Assembly (NCBI RefSeq): GCF_001112925.1
Contig: NZ_CPYD01000006.1
Location: forward strand, 164,588 to 228,587
DNA: 64,000 nucleotides
Source: Yersinia nurmii
GTDB lineage: Bacteria > Pseudomonadota > Gammaproteobacteria > Enterobacterales > Enterobacteriaceae
Direction of reading: 5' to 3'
Shown here one piece after another: positions 46,393-57,585 of this stretch. Position numbers and translations under genes: made by a program. Below the pieces are notes generated by a model. The model was not told where the DNA came from, made no database searches, and worked only from the letters and a program-made list of their open reading frames with translations. How positions within the stretch are numbered: position 1 is the stretch's first letter; each line of letters opens with the position of its first letter.

Positions 46393-46872
46393 ATGACCAC
46401 CTCATCACTGAAAGGCTCGTTGATAGAAAACCGCTCCATATTGTTACAGGCTCAGGCCGACGACTGGCGCGCGGCCATTAAGCTGGGGACCGATATGCTG
46501 ATTGCATCAGGTGCCGTGACGCCGGCCTACCATCAGGCCATTATCAGCAGCGTTGAAAAACTCGGTCCTTATATCGTTATTGCACCGAATTTTGCTATGC
46601 CCCACGCCCGACCGGAAGACGGCGTAAATCGCACGGCGTTTGCGTTAGTGACGTTAACCGAGCCTATTTATTTCGACGGAGAAGACGACGCGGTGGATGT
46701 GTTGATCACCCTCGCAGGTAGCAGTTCGGATGAGCACATGGCGGGATTAATGGAGGTTACGCAGGTTCTGGATGACGAAAACAGCGAAACCGGAGTCGAT
46801 CTCGACAAACTGCGCCGCTGCCGTACCGCAGAAGACGTTTATGCGGTGATTGATGCAGCGCTGCGGGTGTGA
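46393..46872 (+). CDS. ulaC: Ascorbate PTS EIIA
   Basis: The 159-residue mannitol/fructose-type EIIA protein relays phosphate from HPr to the EIIB domain. The phosphohistidine is H71 in NFAMPHARPEDG. It follows ulaAB by 51 bp and precedes ulaF by 16 bp, so it is in the operon. E. coli UlaC has 154 residues. Confidence 0.93.
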   Translation: MTTSSLKGSLIENRSILLQAQADDWRAAIKLGTDMLIASGAVTPAYHQAIISSVEKLGPYIVIAPNFAMPHARPEDGVNRTAFALVTLTEPIYFDGEDDAVDVLITLAGSSSDEHMAGLMEVTQVLDDENSETGVDLDKLRRCRTAEDVYAVIDAALRV

Positions 46873-46888
46873 CAAGGAGAATTAAATT

Positions 46889-47581
46889 ATGTATCAAGCT
46901 TTGAAACATCGGGTGCTGGAAGCCAACTTGCTGTTGCCTCGCTACGGTTTGGTGACCTTTACTTGGGGCAATGCTTCTGAAATCGATCGAAAACATGGCG
47001 TCATTGCCATTAAACCCTCCGGTGTGGAATACGACCAGATGAAAGCCGAGGATATCGTGGTTCTGGATCTGGAGGGCAATGTGATCGAGGGCGATTTAAA
47101 TCCCTCGAGCGATACACCTACTCATCTTGAGTTGTATCGCCTGTTTCCGGCGCTAGGTGGCATCGTACATACCCATTCGCGTTACGCCACTATTTGGGCG
47201 CAGGCGGGAAAAGATCTTCCGGCGCTGGGAACGACCCATGCTGACTATTTTTACGGCGACATTCCCTGCACTCGCCCACTAAATGACAGTGAGATTAATC
47301 AAGATTATGAAAGAAACAGCGGGCTGGTGATTGATGAAACTTTCAACATGCGCGGTATCGATCCGGTAGCCGTACCCGGCGTGTTGCTCTATGGGCACGC
47401 CCCCTTCACCTGGGGGAAAAACGCGCGTGAAGCGGTACATAACGCGGTGGTTTTAGAGGAAGTCGCCGCCATGGCGCTGGCGACACGCTCGCTCAATGCT
47501 CACATTCACCTCCAGAATGCTTTGTCAGATAAACATTATCGACGCAAACACGGCAGCAACGCCTACTACGGGCAACGTTAG
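46889..47581 (+). CDS. ulaF: L-ribulose-5-phosphate 4-epimerase
   Basis: Class II aldolase-fold zinc enzyme of 230 residues, converting L-ribulose 5-phosphate to D-xylulose 5-phosphate, the last step of the pathway. Visible blocks are [35 protein letters not shown] (zinc histidines), [14 protein letters not shown] and HGSNAYYGQ. It is also similar to AraD and SgbE; operon position identifies it as UlaF. Placed third here, whereas it is last in E. coli. Confidence 0.9.
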   Translation: MYQALKHRVLEANLLLPRYGLVTFTWGNASEIDRKHGVIAIKPSGVEYDQMKAEDIVVLDLEGNVIEGDLNPSSDTPTHLELYRLFPALGGIVHTHSRYATIWAQAGKDLPALGTTHADYFYGDIPCTRPLNDSEINQDYERNSGLVIDETFNMRGIDPVAVPGVLLYGHAPFTWGKNAREAVHNAVVLEEVAAMALATRSLNAHIHLQNALSDKHYRRKHGSNAYYGQR

Positions 47582-47656
47582 CCGCCTCACCCTCCTGCTT
47601 CGCTATCACATCGGCATCTGGTTAACGGATGCCGCTTACTGAAAAGGAATATCACT

Positions 47657-48304
47657 ATGGCTAAACCTATGCTCCAAATCGCCCTAGACCAAACCGATCT
47701 GGCTAGCGCCGTGACTCTGGCAAAAAGCGTCGCGGGTTACGTCGATATTATCGAAGTCGGGACTATTCTGGCCTTCGCCGCAGGAATGGAGGCGGTAACG
47801 ACGTTACGCCAAAACCATCCAAATCACCTATTAGTCTGCGATTTAAAAACCACCGACGGCGGCGCGATTTTATCACGTATGGCTTTCGACGCTGGCGCAG
47901 ATTGGCTGACTGTTTCTGCCGCTGCGCACATCGCTACTATTGAAGCCTGTAAAAAAGTCGCCGATGAGTTGGGCAGAGAAATTCAAATTGAAATTTACGG
48001 TAATTGGACGCTCGATGATGCTAAAGCTTGGCGCGGTCTGGGCATTAAACAGGCCATTTATCATCGTTCCAGAGATGCAGAATTGGCCGGCGTGGGCTGG
48101 AGCGATGATGATCTTCTTCGCATGCGCACCCTGTCTGATTTAGGGCTGGAACTCTCTATTACCGGCGGCATAGTACCGCAGGATATCCGATTGTTCGAAG
48201 GCATTCGCGCCAAAGCTTTTATTGCAGGTCGAGCGTTGACCGGCCCAAAAGGTCAGTCCAACGCACAGGCATTACGCGCTGAAATCGATAAATACTGGTC
48301 GTAA
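47657..48304 (+). CDS. ulaD: 3-keto-L-gulonate-6-phosphate decarboxylase
   Basis: The 215-residue TIM-barrel enzyme belongs to the orotidine-decarboxylase suprafamily. It decarboxylates 3-keto-L-gulonate 6-phosphate to L-xylulose 5-phosphate. The metal/active-site residues lie in EVGTILAFAAGM and LVCDLKTTDGG, and phosphate is bound by TGGIVPQD and FIAGRALTG. Equal in length to E. coli UlaD (216). GGAATATC precedes ATG 47657. Confidence 0.93.
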   Translation: MAKPMLQIALDQTDLASAVTLAKSVAGYVDIIEVGTILAFAAGMEAVTTLRQNHPNHLLVCDLKTTDGGAILSRMAFDAGADWLTVSAAAHIATIEACKKVADELGREIQIEIYGNWTLDDAKAWRGLGIKQAIYHRSRDAELAGVGWSDDDLLRMRTLSDLGLELSITGGIVPQDIRLFEGIRAKAFIAGRALTGPKGQSNAQALRAEIDKYWS

Positions 48305-48328
48305 CTGATATGGTCCGGGAGGCTGATA

Positions 48329-49219
48329 ATGTATGCAAACAGAGTAAACCAGATTGTTGGGATTTATGAGAAAGCCCTCCCCAGCGCCATGCCGTGGGAA
48401 GAAAAACTTAAAGTGGCCAAGTCTCTAGGCTTTGATTTCATGGAAATATCGATAGATGAATCCGATGAACGACGCGCGAGACTGGATTGGTCAGACGAGC
48501 AAATCTATGGCCTGCGTCGCTTGTGCGAACAGCATCAGATTCCGCTACATTCGATGTGTCTCAGCGCTCACCGTAAGTTTCCCTTTGGTTCCTCAGATAA
48601 AGTTATTCGCGAACAGGCTAAAATCCATATGGAAAAAGCGATTAATTTTGCTTACAAGCTTGGGATTCGCGTGATCCAACTGGCGGGTTATGACGTTTAT
48701 TACGAAGATTCTAACGAACATACTCACCAGCGTTTTATTGATGGGATGAAATGGAGTGCTAAACAAGCCGAACGCGCAGGCGTGATGCTGGCGGTTGAGA
48801 TTATGGATACCGACTATCTGAATTCATTGAGTAAATTCGAAATACTGAAGCGAGAAATTCCCTCCCCTTATTTTATGGCCTACCCTGACGTGGGTAATAT
48901 TAACGGTTGGAATTACGATACGTTGACGGAGTTGAGGCTAAGCCGCGACCACATAGTTCAGATTCACCTGAAAGACACCCTTAAAGTCAGTGAACATGCA
49001 CCGGGCCAGTTCCGCGATCTGGTTATTGGTGAAGGTGAAGTGGATTTCACGGCTATTTTCCGCGCGCTTCGAGATATGGATAGCCGCGTACCCTTGGTGA
49101 TTGAAATGTGGGCACAGAATGAAAACTGGCGCGAAAACATTCTCACCGCGCAAAAACAGTTGAATCAGGCCGCCGAACGCGCCAACTTCCCGCTGTATAT
49201 ATCCCCGTTATTTCACTAA
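48329..49219 (+). CDS. ulaE: L-xylulose-5-phosphate 3-epimerase
   Basis: AP-endonuclease-2-like TIM-barrel epimerase of 296 residues, making L-ribulose 5-phosphate from L-xylulose 5-phosphate. It shares GIYEKALP, GFDFMEISIDESDER, SMCLSAHRKFPFGS, IQLAGYDVYYED and the metal ligands in EIMDTD, YPDVGNI, HLKDT and EMW. Slightly longer than E. coli UlaE (284). GGGAGGCTGATA lies before the ATG. Last gene of the operon, followed by a strong terminator. Confidence 0.93.
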   Translation: MYANRVNQIVGIYEKALPSAMPWEEKLKVAKSLGFDFMEISIDESDERRARLDWSDEQIYGLRRLCEQHQIPLHSMCLSAHRKFPFGSSDKVIREQAKIHMEKAINFAYKLGIRVIQLAGYDVYYEDSNEHTHQRFIDGMKWSAKQAERAGVMLAVEIMDTDYLNSLSKFEILKREIPSPYFMAYPDVGNINGWNYDTLTELRLSRDHIVQIHLKDTLKVSEHAPGQFRDLVIGEGEVDFTAIFRALRDMDSRVPLVIEMWAQNENWRENILTAQKQLNQAAERANFPLYISPLFH

Positions 49220-49231
49220 GTTATTGGCATA

Positions 49232-49264
49232 AAAAATCCGGAGGTAGATGCGCTCCGGATTTTT
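49232..49264. terminator. Bidirectional terminator between ulaE and pntB
   Basis: A perfect 12-bp stem AAAAATCCGGAG/CTCCGGATTTTT with a 9-nt loop, A-rich before and T-rich after, works for both convergent genes. Confidence 0.9.
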
Positions 49265-49338
49265 GTTTTGTCGCTTGGAATGCGTTTTTAACCGTTGAAA
49301 TTAAGGAGCCAAATGTAGCCGCTCTTTTTTGTTAACGG

Positions 49339-50727
49339 TTACAACGCGCGCAGAATGGCTTCCACGCTAGCTTTAGCATCGCCAAACAGCATTTGTGTGT
49401 TGTCTTTGAAGAATAGCGGGTTCTGAACGCCTGCATAACCAGTATTCATCGATCGTTTAAACGCGATAACGTTCTGCGCTTTCCACACTTCCAGCACGGG
49501 CATTCCGGCAATAGGACTGCGCGGATCTTCCAACGCCGCGGGGTTAACCGTATCGTTAGCACCGATGACCAGCACGGTTTCGGTATCCGGGAAGTCTTGA
49601 TTGATTTCGTCCATTTCCAGTACCACATCGTACGGTACTTTGGCTTCCGCCAGCAGCACGTTCATGTGACCAGGTAAACGACCGGCAACCGGATGAATTC
49701 CGAAACGAACCTTGATACCGCGCGCCTGTAGTTTGGCGGTGATTTCTGCCACCGGATACTGCGCCTGTGCTACCGCCATGCCATAGCCCGGAGTGATAAT
49801 GACCGAGCTAGAGTTTTTCAGCATTTCAGCGACTTCTTCCGCCGTTGTTTCACGGTATTCGCCCATTTCTTCCGCATCACCGACGGACGATCCGTCAGTA
49901 CCGAAGCCACCGGCAATCACGCTGATAAACGAACGGTTCATTGCCTTACACATAATGTAAGACAGAATCGCACCGGAAGAACCCACCAAAGCACCGGTGA
50001 CGATCAGTAGGTCGTTGCTGAGCATAAAGCCCGCCGCCGCCGCTGCCCAACCGGAGTAGGAATTCAGCATGGAAACCACAACCGGCATATCCGCGCCGCC
50101 AATGGAAGCCACCAGATGCCAGCCGAAAGCCAGCGCGATGGCAGTCATCAGGAACAGACAAATGCCCTGCATTGCCACGCTGTCGGTTTTCACAAACAGC
50201 ACCATCAGCAGGAATGACACCACCAACGCCGCCAGATTCAGCTTGTGGCGATGAGGTAAAGTCAGCGGTTTAGAGGAGATAATCCCGCGTAATTTACCAA
50301 AGGCCACAATAGAACCAGTGAAGGTTACTGCACCGATAAAGATGCCAAGGAACACTTCGGTCAGATGAATGTTCTGCATCACTGGCTCCATTGGCGCGCC
50401 ATGATCCAGATAACTGTTGAAACCAACCAGTACCGCTGCCAGACCCACGAAGCTATGCAGCACCGCAACCAGCTCTGGCATTTCGGTCATTTCGACTTTT
50501 TTCGCCAGATAAATACCGATGGAGCCACCGATAACCATAGCGACAATAATCCAGCCAACGTTGCCGGAATCCGGCCCCAGAATGGTGGCGATCAGCGCAA
50601 TGGCCATACCGGTAATACCAAAAGTATTACCCTGCTTGGAGGTTTCGTGGCGGGATAAACCGGCCAGACTGAAAATAAATAAAATCGCGGCAACTATGTA
50701 TGCAGCTGTTACGAGACCACTAGACAT
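49339..50727 (-). CDS. pntB: Proton-translocating transhydrogenase subunit beta
   Basis: The 462-residue membrane protein, the same length as in E. coli, has about eight or nine membrane helices and a C-terminal NADP(H)-binding domain ([47 protein letters not shown]). With PntA it uses the proton gradient to reduce NADP+ with NADH. It starts 10 bases behind the pntA stop; the two form one operon. Confidence 0.96.
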   Translation of the reverse strand: MSSGLVTAAYIVAAILFIFSLAGLSRHETSKQGNTFGITGMAIALIATILGPDSGNVGWIIVAMVIGGSIGIYLAKKVEMTEMPELVAVLHSFVGLAAVLVGFNSYLDHGAPMEPVMQNIHLTEVFLGIFIGAVTFTGSIVAFGKLRGIISSKPLTLPHRHKLNLAALVVSFLLMVLFVKTDSVAMQGICLFLMTAIALAFGWHLVASIGGADMPVVVSMLNSYSGWAAAAAGFMLSNDLLIVTGALVGSSGAILSYIMCKAMNRSFISVIAGGFGTDGSSVGDAEEMGEYRETTAEEVAEMLKNSSSVIITPGYGMAVAQAQYPVAEITAKLQARGIKVRFGIHPVAGRLPGHMNVLLAEAKVPYDVVLEMDEINQDFPDTETVLVIGANDTVNPAALEDPRSPIAGMPVLEVWKAQNVIAFKRSMNTGYAGVQNPLFFKDNTQMLFGDAKASVEAILRAL

Positions 50728-50737
50728 CAGTTACCCC

Positions 50738-52718
<1,981 letters not shown>

Positions 52719-52736
52719 ATTATTACATGTAATAAT
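52719..52736. promoter_or_regulatory. 18-bp perfect palindrome upstream of ydgH
   Basis: ATTATTACATGTAATAAT is fully self-complementary and lies 72 bp before the ydgH ATG, so it is a good operator candidate for an unidentified dimeric regulator. Confidence 0.55.
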
Positions 52737-52807
52737 CATCGGCTATTCTGTTACACATCAATAGTTCTGCTCGTATAACGTTAATGCGCAAGGCGAAAGG
52801 ATTTTTT

Positions 52808-53761
52808 ATGAAGCTGAAATACACGATCATCGCGTCAGCATTGCTATCACTGACTGCATTTTCTGCTGCACAAGCCGCGCAAGAATTAGCGCCGGAAAAA
52901 GCAGCCTCCATTAAACCGTTCCAACGCATAACAATTACCGGTCGGTTTAACGCAATCAATGAAGCAGCCGCTGCGGTGTCACGTCGCGCTGACGAATTGG
53001 GCGCAGACGCTTTCTATATTCAGGATACTAACAGCAATAATAACGGTGGTAACTGGCGTGTAACGGCCGATCTGTACCACAAAGATGCGGAAGAAGTGAG
53101 TAAAGATACTCAATACCGCACTTTTAACGGCGTAAAAGAGCTGCCGAAGAACGAAGCTTATCTGCTGGAGCCTTTTGATACCGTGTCGGTCAGTGGCTTC
53201 TTCCGCAGCCAGCCGGATATCAACGACGCTATCTCTAAAGAAGCGAAAAGCAAAAATGCCAGTTCCTTCTTCATCGTGCGTCAGGTCGATGCCAACGGTG
53301 GCGGTAACCAGTTCATCACCGCTTACGTATATAAAGCTGATGCGCCAAAACGTAAGGTGCAAAGCCCGGACGCCATCCCTGCCGACTCTGACGCAGGCCG
53401 TGCCGCACTGGCAGCTGGCGGTGCCGAAGCGGCTAAAGTTGAATTGCCGGGCGTGGCCTCTTCGGGTACGCCAAGCAATGCTGTGGGTCGCTTCTTCGAA
53501 ACTCAGTCCTCAACCGGAAAACGTTACACTGTAACCCTGTCCGACGGTACGCAAATTCAAGAACTGAATAACACCACTGCGGCGCAAATGGTGCCCTTTG
53601 ATTCCGTTACTTTCACCGGTCATTTCAATAGTATGACCGATGTTTCGCAAGAAGTGGCTAAACGCGCCGCAGCGAAAGGAGCCAAGTACTATCACGTGAC
53701 TCGTCAATGGCAGAACAAAAGCGGCGGTAACCTTACCGTGAGCGCTGATTTGTTCAAATAA
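52808..53761 (+). CDS. ydgH: Periplasmic triple-DUF1471 protein YdgH
   Basis: Starting at ATG 52808 (AAAGGA upstream) the protein has 317 residues and a signal peptide ending AAQAA. Three DUF1471 (BhsA/McbA-like) repeats follow, each with a DxFYIxx/YxxTRQ-type strand: near residues 30-100, 115-180 and 245-317. E. coli YdgH has 314 residues and is a periplasmic stress-linked protein of unclear role. Single gene with its own terminator; same neighbourhood (pntAB, ydgI) as in E. coli. Confidence 0.92.
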   Translation: MKLKYTIIASALLSLTAFSAAQAAQELAPEKAASIKPFQRITITGRFNAINEAAAAVSRRADELGADAFYIQDTNSNNNGGNWRVTADLYHKDAEEVSKDTQYRTFNGVKELPKNEAYLLEPFDTVSVSGFFRSQPDINDAISKEAKSKNASSFFIVRQVDANGGGNQFITAYVYKADAPKRKVQSPDAIPADSDAGRAALAAGGAEAAKVELPGVASSGTPSNAVGRFFETQSSTGKRYTVTLSDGTQIQELNNTTAAQMVPFDSVTFTGHFNSMTDVSQEVAKRAAAKGAKYYHVTRQWQNKSGGNLTVSADLFK

Positions 53762-53767
53762 TCTTTG

Positions 53768-53797
53768 CGGGGCAGCCTAAGGTTGCCCCGTTTTACT
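53768..53797 (+). terminator. Terminator of ydgH
   Basis: CGGGGCAGCC/GGTTGCCCCG stem (one mismatch), 3-nt loop, then TTTTACTTTT. Confidence 0.85.
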
Positions 53798-54042
53798 TTT
53801 GTTTCCGCCATTCTTTACCCTCTTCCCGCCTAACCGCCTTTCTGGTTGCACAAAACCTGAACGACTGAATAACTTTTTATCCTAATCGCATAACCAATCA
53901 TTGCATCCACACCCCGCACTCCGTAAAATCTTGGCACTTTTTAGGGCTATTATCTTTCAGTTATCGGTGCCGACTCCCCATATCCTGCTAGTTGATAGCT
54001 AACATCCATAGATTAATTCTTTAAATACCAGGACTTCTAGCA

Positions 54043-55434
54043 TTGGAAAAAAAACTCGGCCTAACCGCGCTAACTGCACTCGTTCTCAGCTCAATGCTAG
54101 GTGCTGGCGTCTTTAGCCTGCCGCAGAACATGGCTGAAGTTGCCAGTCCCGCGGCGTTACTTATCGGTTGGAGTATTACCGGCGTCGGGATTATCTTCCT
54201 TGCCTTTGCCATGCTGTTGCTGACTCGCCTCAGGCCGGATCTGGATGGCGGTATTTTTACCTATGCTAAAGAGGGCTTTGGCGATCTGATCGGTTTTTTC
54301 TCCGCCTGGGGTTACTGGTTGTGCGCGGTTATCGCTAACGTGTCTTATCTGGTGATTGTGTTTGCCGCTCTGAGCTTTTTCACCGATACGCCGGAAAACA
54401 TCGTTTTTGGAGAAGGAAATACCTGGCAAGCATTAATCGGGGCCTCTTTCCTGCTGTGGGTCGTTCACGCCTTGGTATTACGCGGCGTGCAGACAGCGGC
54501 CAGCATCAATCTGGCGGCGACGCTGGCGAAACTGTTACCCTTAGGCGGCTTTATTATTTTGGCGGCGATCGCCTTTAATATGGATACCTTTACGCTGGAT
54601 TTCAGCGGCATCGCTTTGGGTACGCCGGTGTGGGAACAGGTTAAAAACACCATGCTTATCACTCTGTGGGTGTTTATCGGTGTGGAAGGTGCGGTCGTGG
54701 TTTCCGCGCGGGCGCGAAATAAAAAAGACGTTGGGCGGGCAACCATGCTGGCAGTGTTATCTGCGCTGAGCGTGTATTTGCTGATCACCCTACTCTCACT
54801 AGGCGTAGTACCACGCGCCGAGCTGGCAGAGATGCGCAACCCATCGATGGCCGGTTTAATGGTTGAGCTGATGGGGCCGTTGGGTGAAATCGTTATCGCC
54901 ACCGGCCTGATTATTTCAGTCTGCGGCGCTTACTTGAGCTGGACCATTATGGCCGCCGAAGTGCCGTTGCACGCAGCTAAACACGGCGCTTTCCCGAAAG
55001 CATTTTGTCAGCAAAACAAGAATAATGCGCCATCCAAATCGCTGTGGTTTACCAACGGCGCGGTACAGATTGCGTTGGTTCTGATTTGGATCACTGGTAG
55101 CAATTACAATACGTTGCTAACTATCGCCTCTGAAATGATTTTAGTACCGTATTTTCTGGTCGGCGCATTTCTGTTTAAAGTTGCGCTAAAACGTCAGGAT
55201 TGGCGCTTGATTGTGGCGGCCAGCGGTGCCTGCTTATACGGTTTATGGCTGATTTACGCCGCCGGTATGCTGCATTTGCTACTGTCGGTATTATTGTATG
55301 CGCCGGGATTATTGGTATTTATTTATGCTAGAAAAAGCCACCATGATATTCGCATCTTAAATAAAATGGAGCGCGTGGCTATTTGTCTGGTAATGGTCGC
55401 TACGCTGCCCGCCACTTGGCTAATTATGCATTAA
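54043..55434 (+). CDS. ydgI: ArcD-like basic amino acid antiporter YdgI
   Basis: The 463-residue inner-membrane protein has 12 or so helices of the amino acid/polyamine/organocation superfamily. It begins MEKKLGLTALTALVLSSMLG (TTG start at 54043, as the match to E. coli YdgI begins exactly there) and ends as that protein does. It likely exchanges arginine for ornithine or a related basic pair. No ADI pathway genes are adjacent. Confidence 0.93.
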   Translation: MEKKLGLTALTALVLSSMLGAGVFSLPQNMAEVASPAALLIGWSITGVGIIFLAFAMLLLTRLRPDLDGGIFTYAKEGFGDLIGFFSAWGYWLCAVIANVSYLVIVFAALSFFTDTPENIVFGEGNTWQALIGASFLLWVVHALVLRGVQTAASINLAATLAKLLPLGGFIILAAIAFNMDTFTLDFSGIALGTPVWEQVKNTMLITLWVFIGVEGAVVVSARARNKKDVGRATMLAVLSALSVYLLITLLSLGVVPRAELAEMRNPSMAGLMVELMGPLGEIVIATGLIISVCGAYLSWTIMAAEVPLHAAKHGAFPKAFCQQNKNNAPSKSLWFTNGAVQIALVLIWITGSNYNTLLTIASEMILVPYFLVGAFLFKVALKRQDWRLIVAASGACLYGLWLIYAAGMLHLLLSVLLYAPGLLVFIYARKSHHDIRILNKMERVAICLVMVATLPATWLIMH

Positions 55435-55569
55435 TTTCTACTCTGTTCAGCTCTCCACATACAAATGTTAGTAATAATAAAGTAGAGGCTGAGCGGCGTT
55501 TTATAGTAGAAAAGAATGAATGAAAATTGATATTCTCCTATTTCGCAAGTCAGCCAATAGGAGTAAATA

Positions 55570-56106
55570 ATGATTTCATCCAAGCCCCCATCCTATGAAA
55601 GCAGTTCATCCTTCCCTCTTCTCAATTCAAATGCACCACCCACATATCAGCAAGCTATGCTTATGGAAAAAGCAAAAGATATTAAACCTACGATTATGCT
55701 CATGGTGGGGAAAATCAACGAAATAAGCAATAACGGTCCTATTGCCAGCTTTATCTACTCAGACATCAAGCCGCAGTTGAAGTGGCAAGAAACCCAACAA
55801 TTAATAAAAAGTTTGGAGAGAATCACAGTTGAAGGCAATTTCGATGAAATAGTAAAAGCAAATAAGGCTGCTTTTAATGGAGTTGATGCATTGATAAAAA
55901 CAATCCAAGAATCGGAAAAAAACCTTATTTCTCACCTGTATAAACACCAGAAACATCCAGTTAAGTATGATACGTTAGAGGAGAGAAACGATAGAATAGA
56001 TGATATTGAACAACGTATAAATACCGGGAAGGAAGCCGAGCATGAAATTAAAATTATCAGTAAGCACAGCCGATATTTAGCTGAAATTGTGGGTGATAAA
56101 ATATAG
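55570..56106 (+). CDS. Small protein with two PPxY motifs, possible secreted effector
   Basis: The 178-residue protein begins MISSKPPSYESSS and carries a second copy at NAPPTYQQAM, so PPSY is at residues 6-9 and PPTY at 23-26. The rest (about 30-178) is predicted helical, with heptad-like spacing near ERNDRIDDIEQRINTGKEA (coiled-coil-like). PPxY is the ligand of WW domains, in particular of Nedd4-type ubiquitin ligases, and is used by viruses and host adaptors, so a bacterial protein with two exposed N-terminal copies could act inside a eukaryotic host. No signal peptide. The first 30 residues are Ser/Pro-rich like a type III secretion signal. AGGAG precedes the ATG. The gene is AT-rich compared with its neighbours. 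Not recognised otherwise. Confidence 0.6.
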   Translation: MISSKPPSYESSSSFPLLNSNAPPTYQQAMLMEKAKDIKPTIMLMVGKINEISNNGPIASFIYSDIKPQLKWQETQQLIKSLERITVEGNFDEIVKANKAAFNGVDALIKTIQESEKNLISHLYKHQKHPVKYDTLEERNDRIDDIEQRINTGKEAEHEIKIISKHSRYLAEIVGDKI

Positions 56107-56201
56107 ATATAAATATAAAATGACCAAGAGCTATTATTGCTCGCTATGAACGACTATTACTCTATGAACGGCGAACGGCTATTATGCCATGAACATTCGA
56201 T

Positions 56202-56606
56202 CTACGGCTGAATGACGGGCAAATTAACCAACAACCGCTCGCCGTTCAACGTCAAAGCAACCTGCGGTGAGCACTGGCGTGAAATAGTCGCTAATTGACC
56301 GATATCCAAACCATAGGGTAATTGAACCTCCAGAGATTGAATCCCTTGTTGGCGCGCCAACCGAATTAACCGAATCATATTGGTTTCATCGCTGACCTGT
56401 GTAGATAGCACCTGCAAAGCTAAGGCAGTTAACTGCTCTTGCGGGTTTTTTTCTAATTCAGTTTGAGATTTTTTTACCACCATGCCGAAGATAGGCATTA
56501 CACCATAAATAGCATCGACAAAACTCCAGCGTTTTTTGCAAGAGGCCGATAGAAATTTCATGTAATCAAAGCAGATGGTTTCGTGCTGTATCCGCTCACT
56601 ACTCAT
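56202..56606 (-). CDS. Hypothetical protein
   Basis: The 134-residue protein has an N-terminal part with two cysteines, a hydrophobic stretch (FVDAIYGVMPIFGMVV) and a C-terminal alpha/beta region (QSLEVQLPYGLDIGQL, VALTLNGERLLVNL). I cannot assign it. It lies minus-strand between the PPxY gene and rstA. A GGGGATG lies at the start (ATG 56606). Could be cytosolic or loosely membrane bound. Confidence 0.5.
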   Translation of the reverse strand: MSSERIQHETICFDYMKFLSASCKKRWSFVDAIYGVMPIFGMVVKKSQTELEKNPQEQLTALALQVLSTQVSDETNMIRLIRLARQQGIQSLEVQLPYGLDIGQLATISRQCSPQVALTLNGERLLVNLPVIQP

Positions 56607-56859
56607 CCCCTAATCCTCTCTTATAATCAAAATAGTGTTGGACTACGGCTAAATAGAGACGACGTGACAGTCAGTGTCATCAATATAATGACATAATTCC
56701 CTTACTGTTTACCAGACGGAGCCGACGCTTTAATCATATGAATGAATAATTGCGCGATACAGCTCAAGATTAGACACCAAATCCTCATGGCATTGCCCTC
56801 CTCCGCGCGCTATGCTGAATTCCGTCACTTTTATCGCAGATTCTTATAGATCGGGAAAT

Positions 56860-57585
56860 ATGGCTAAAATTGTTTTTGTCGAAGACGATCCAGAAGTTGG
56901 AAAACTTATTGCTGCCTATTTGGGCAAACATGATATTGACGTTCTGATTGAGCCGCGAGGCGACACCGCGCAGGACTTTATTACCGAGCAACAACCGGAT
57001 TTGGTGCTGTTGGATATTATGTTGCCAGGTAAAGACGGTATGACGCTATGCCGGGATTTGCGTCCTCATTACGATGGTCCGATAGTGCTGCTGACCTCAT
57101 TGGATAGCGATATGAACCATATCCTATCGCTGGAAATGGGGGCTAATGATTATATTCTGAAAACTACGCCACCTGCCGTTTTGCTGGCGCGGCTGCGTTT
57201 GCATTTACGACAACATCAAAGCCAGACTAAAGAGCCGCAAGTAACCACGCTGACCAATCAAAATGCGATTCGATTCGGTCTGCTCTGTATCGATCCGGTT
57301 AATCGTCAGGTCAATCTGGGCCAGGAAGAAATTACGCTTTCCACGTCAGACTTTGATTTGCTTTGGGAGCTGGCCACCCACGCCGGTATTATTATGGATC
57401 GGGAAGTCTTATTAAAAAGCCTACGCGGCGTCAGCTATGACGGCATGGATCGCAGTATTGACGTGGCGATCTCTCGTTTACGTCGCAAACTTTACGATAA
57501 TACGCTGGAGCCCTTCCGCATTAAAACCGTGCGTAATAAAGGTTACCTGTTTGCTCCTAACGCTTGGGAATCCGTCCAACAATGA
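56860..57585 (+). CDS. rstA: Response regulator RstA
   Basis: The 241-residue OmpR-class regulator has phosphoacceptor D52 in LVLLDIMLPGKDGM, the acidic pocket VEDD, and a C-terminal winged helix (VAISRLRRKL, ending IKTVRNKGYLFAP). It closely follows E. coli RstA, which acts with RstB in acid and magnesium-linked responses downstream of PhoPQ. The start is MAKIVFVEDD at 56860. The open frame back to 56812 is not needed. It overlaps rstB by ATGA. Confidence 0.94.
   Translation: MAKIVFVEDDPEVGKLIAAYLGKHDIDVLIEPRGDTAQDFITEQQPDLVLLDIMLPGKDGMTLCRDLRPHYDGPIVLLTSLDSDMNHILSLEMGANDYILKTTPPAVLLARLRLHLRQHQSQTKEPQVTTLTNQNAIRFGLLCIDPVNRQVNLGQEEITLSTSDFDLLWELATHAGIIMDREVLLKSLRGVSYDGMDRSIDVAISRLRRKLYDNTLEPFRIKTVRNKGYLFAPNAWESVQQ

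Noticed and set aside
54465..54902. A 145-residue minus-strand frame inside ydgI
   Set aside because: Antisense shadow of a conserved membrane protein.
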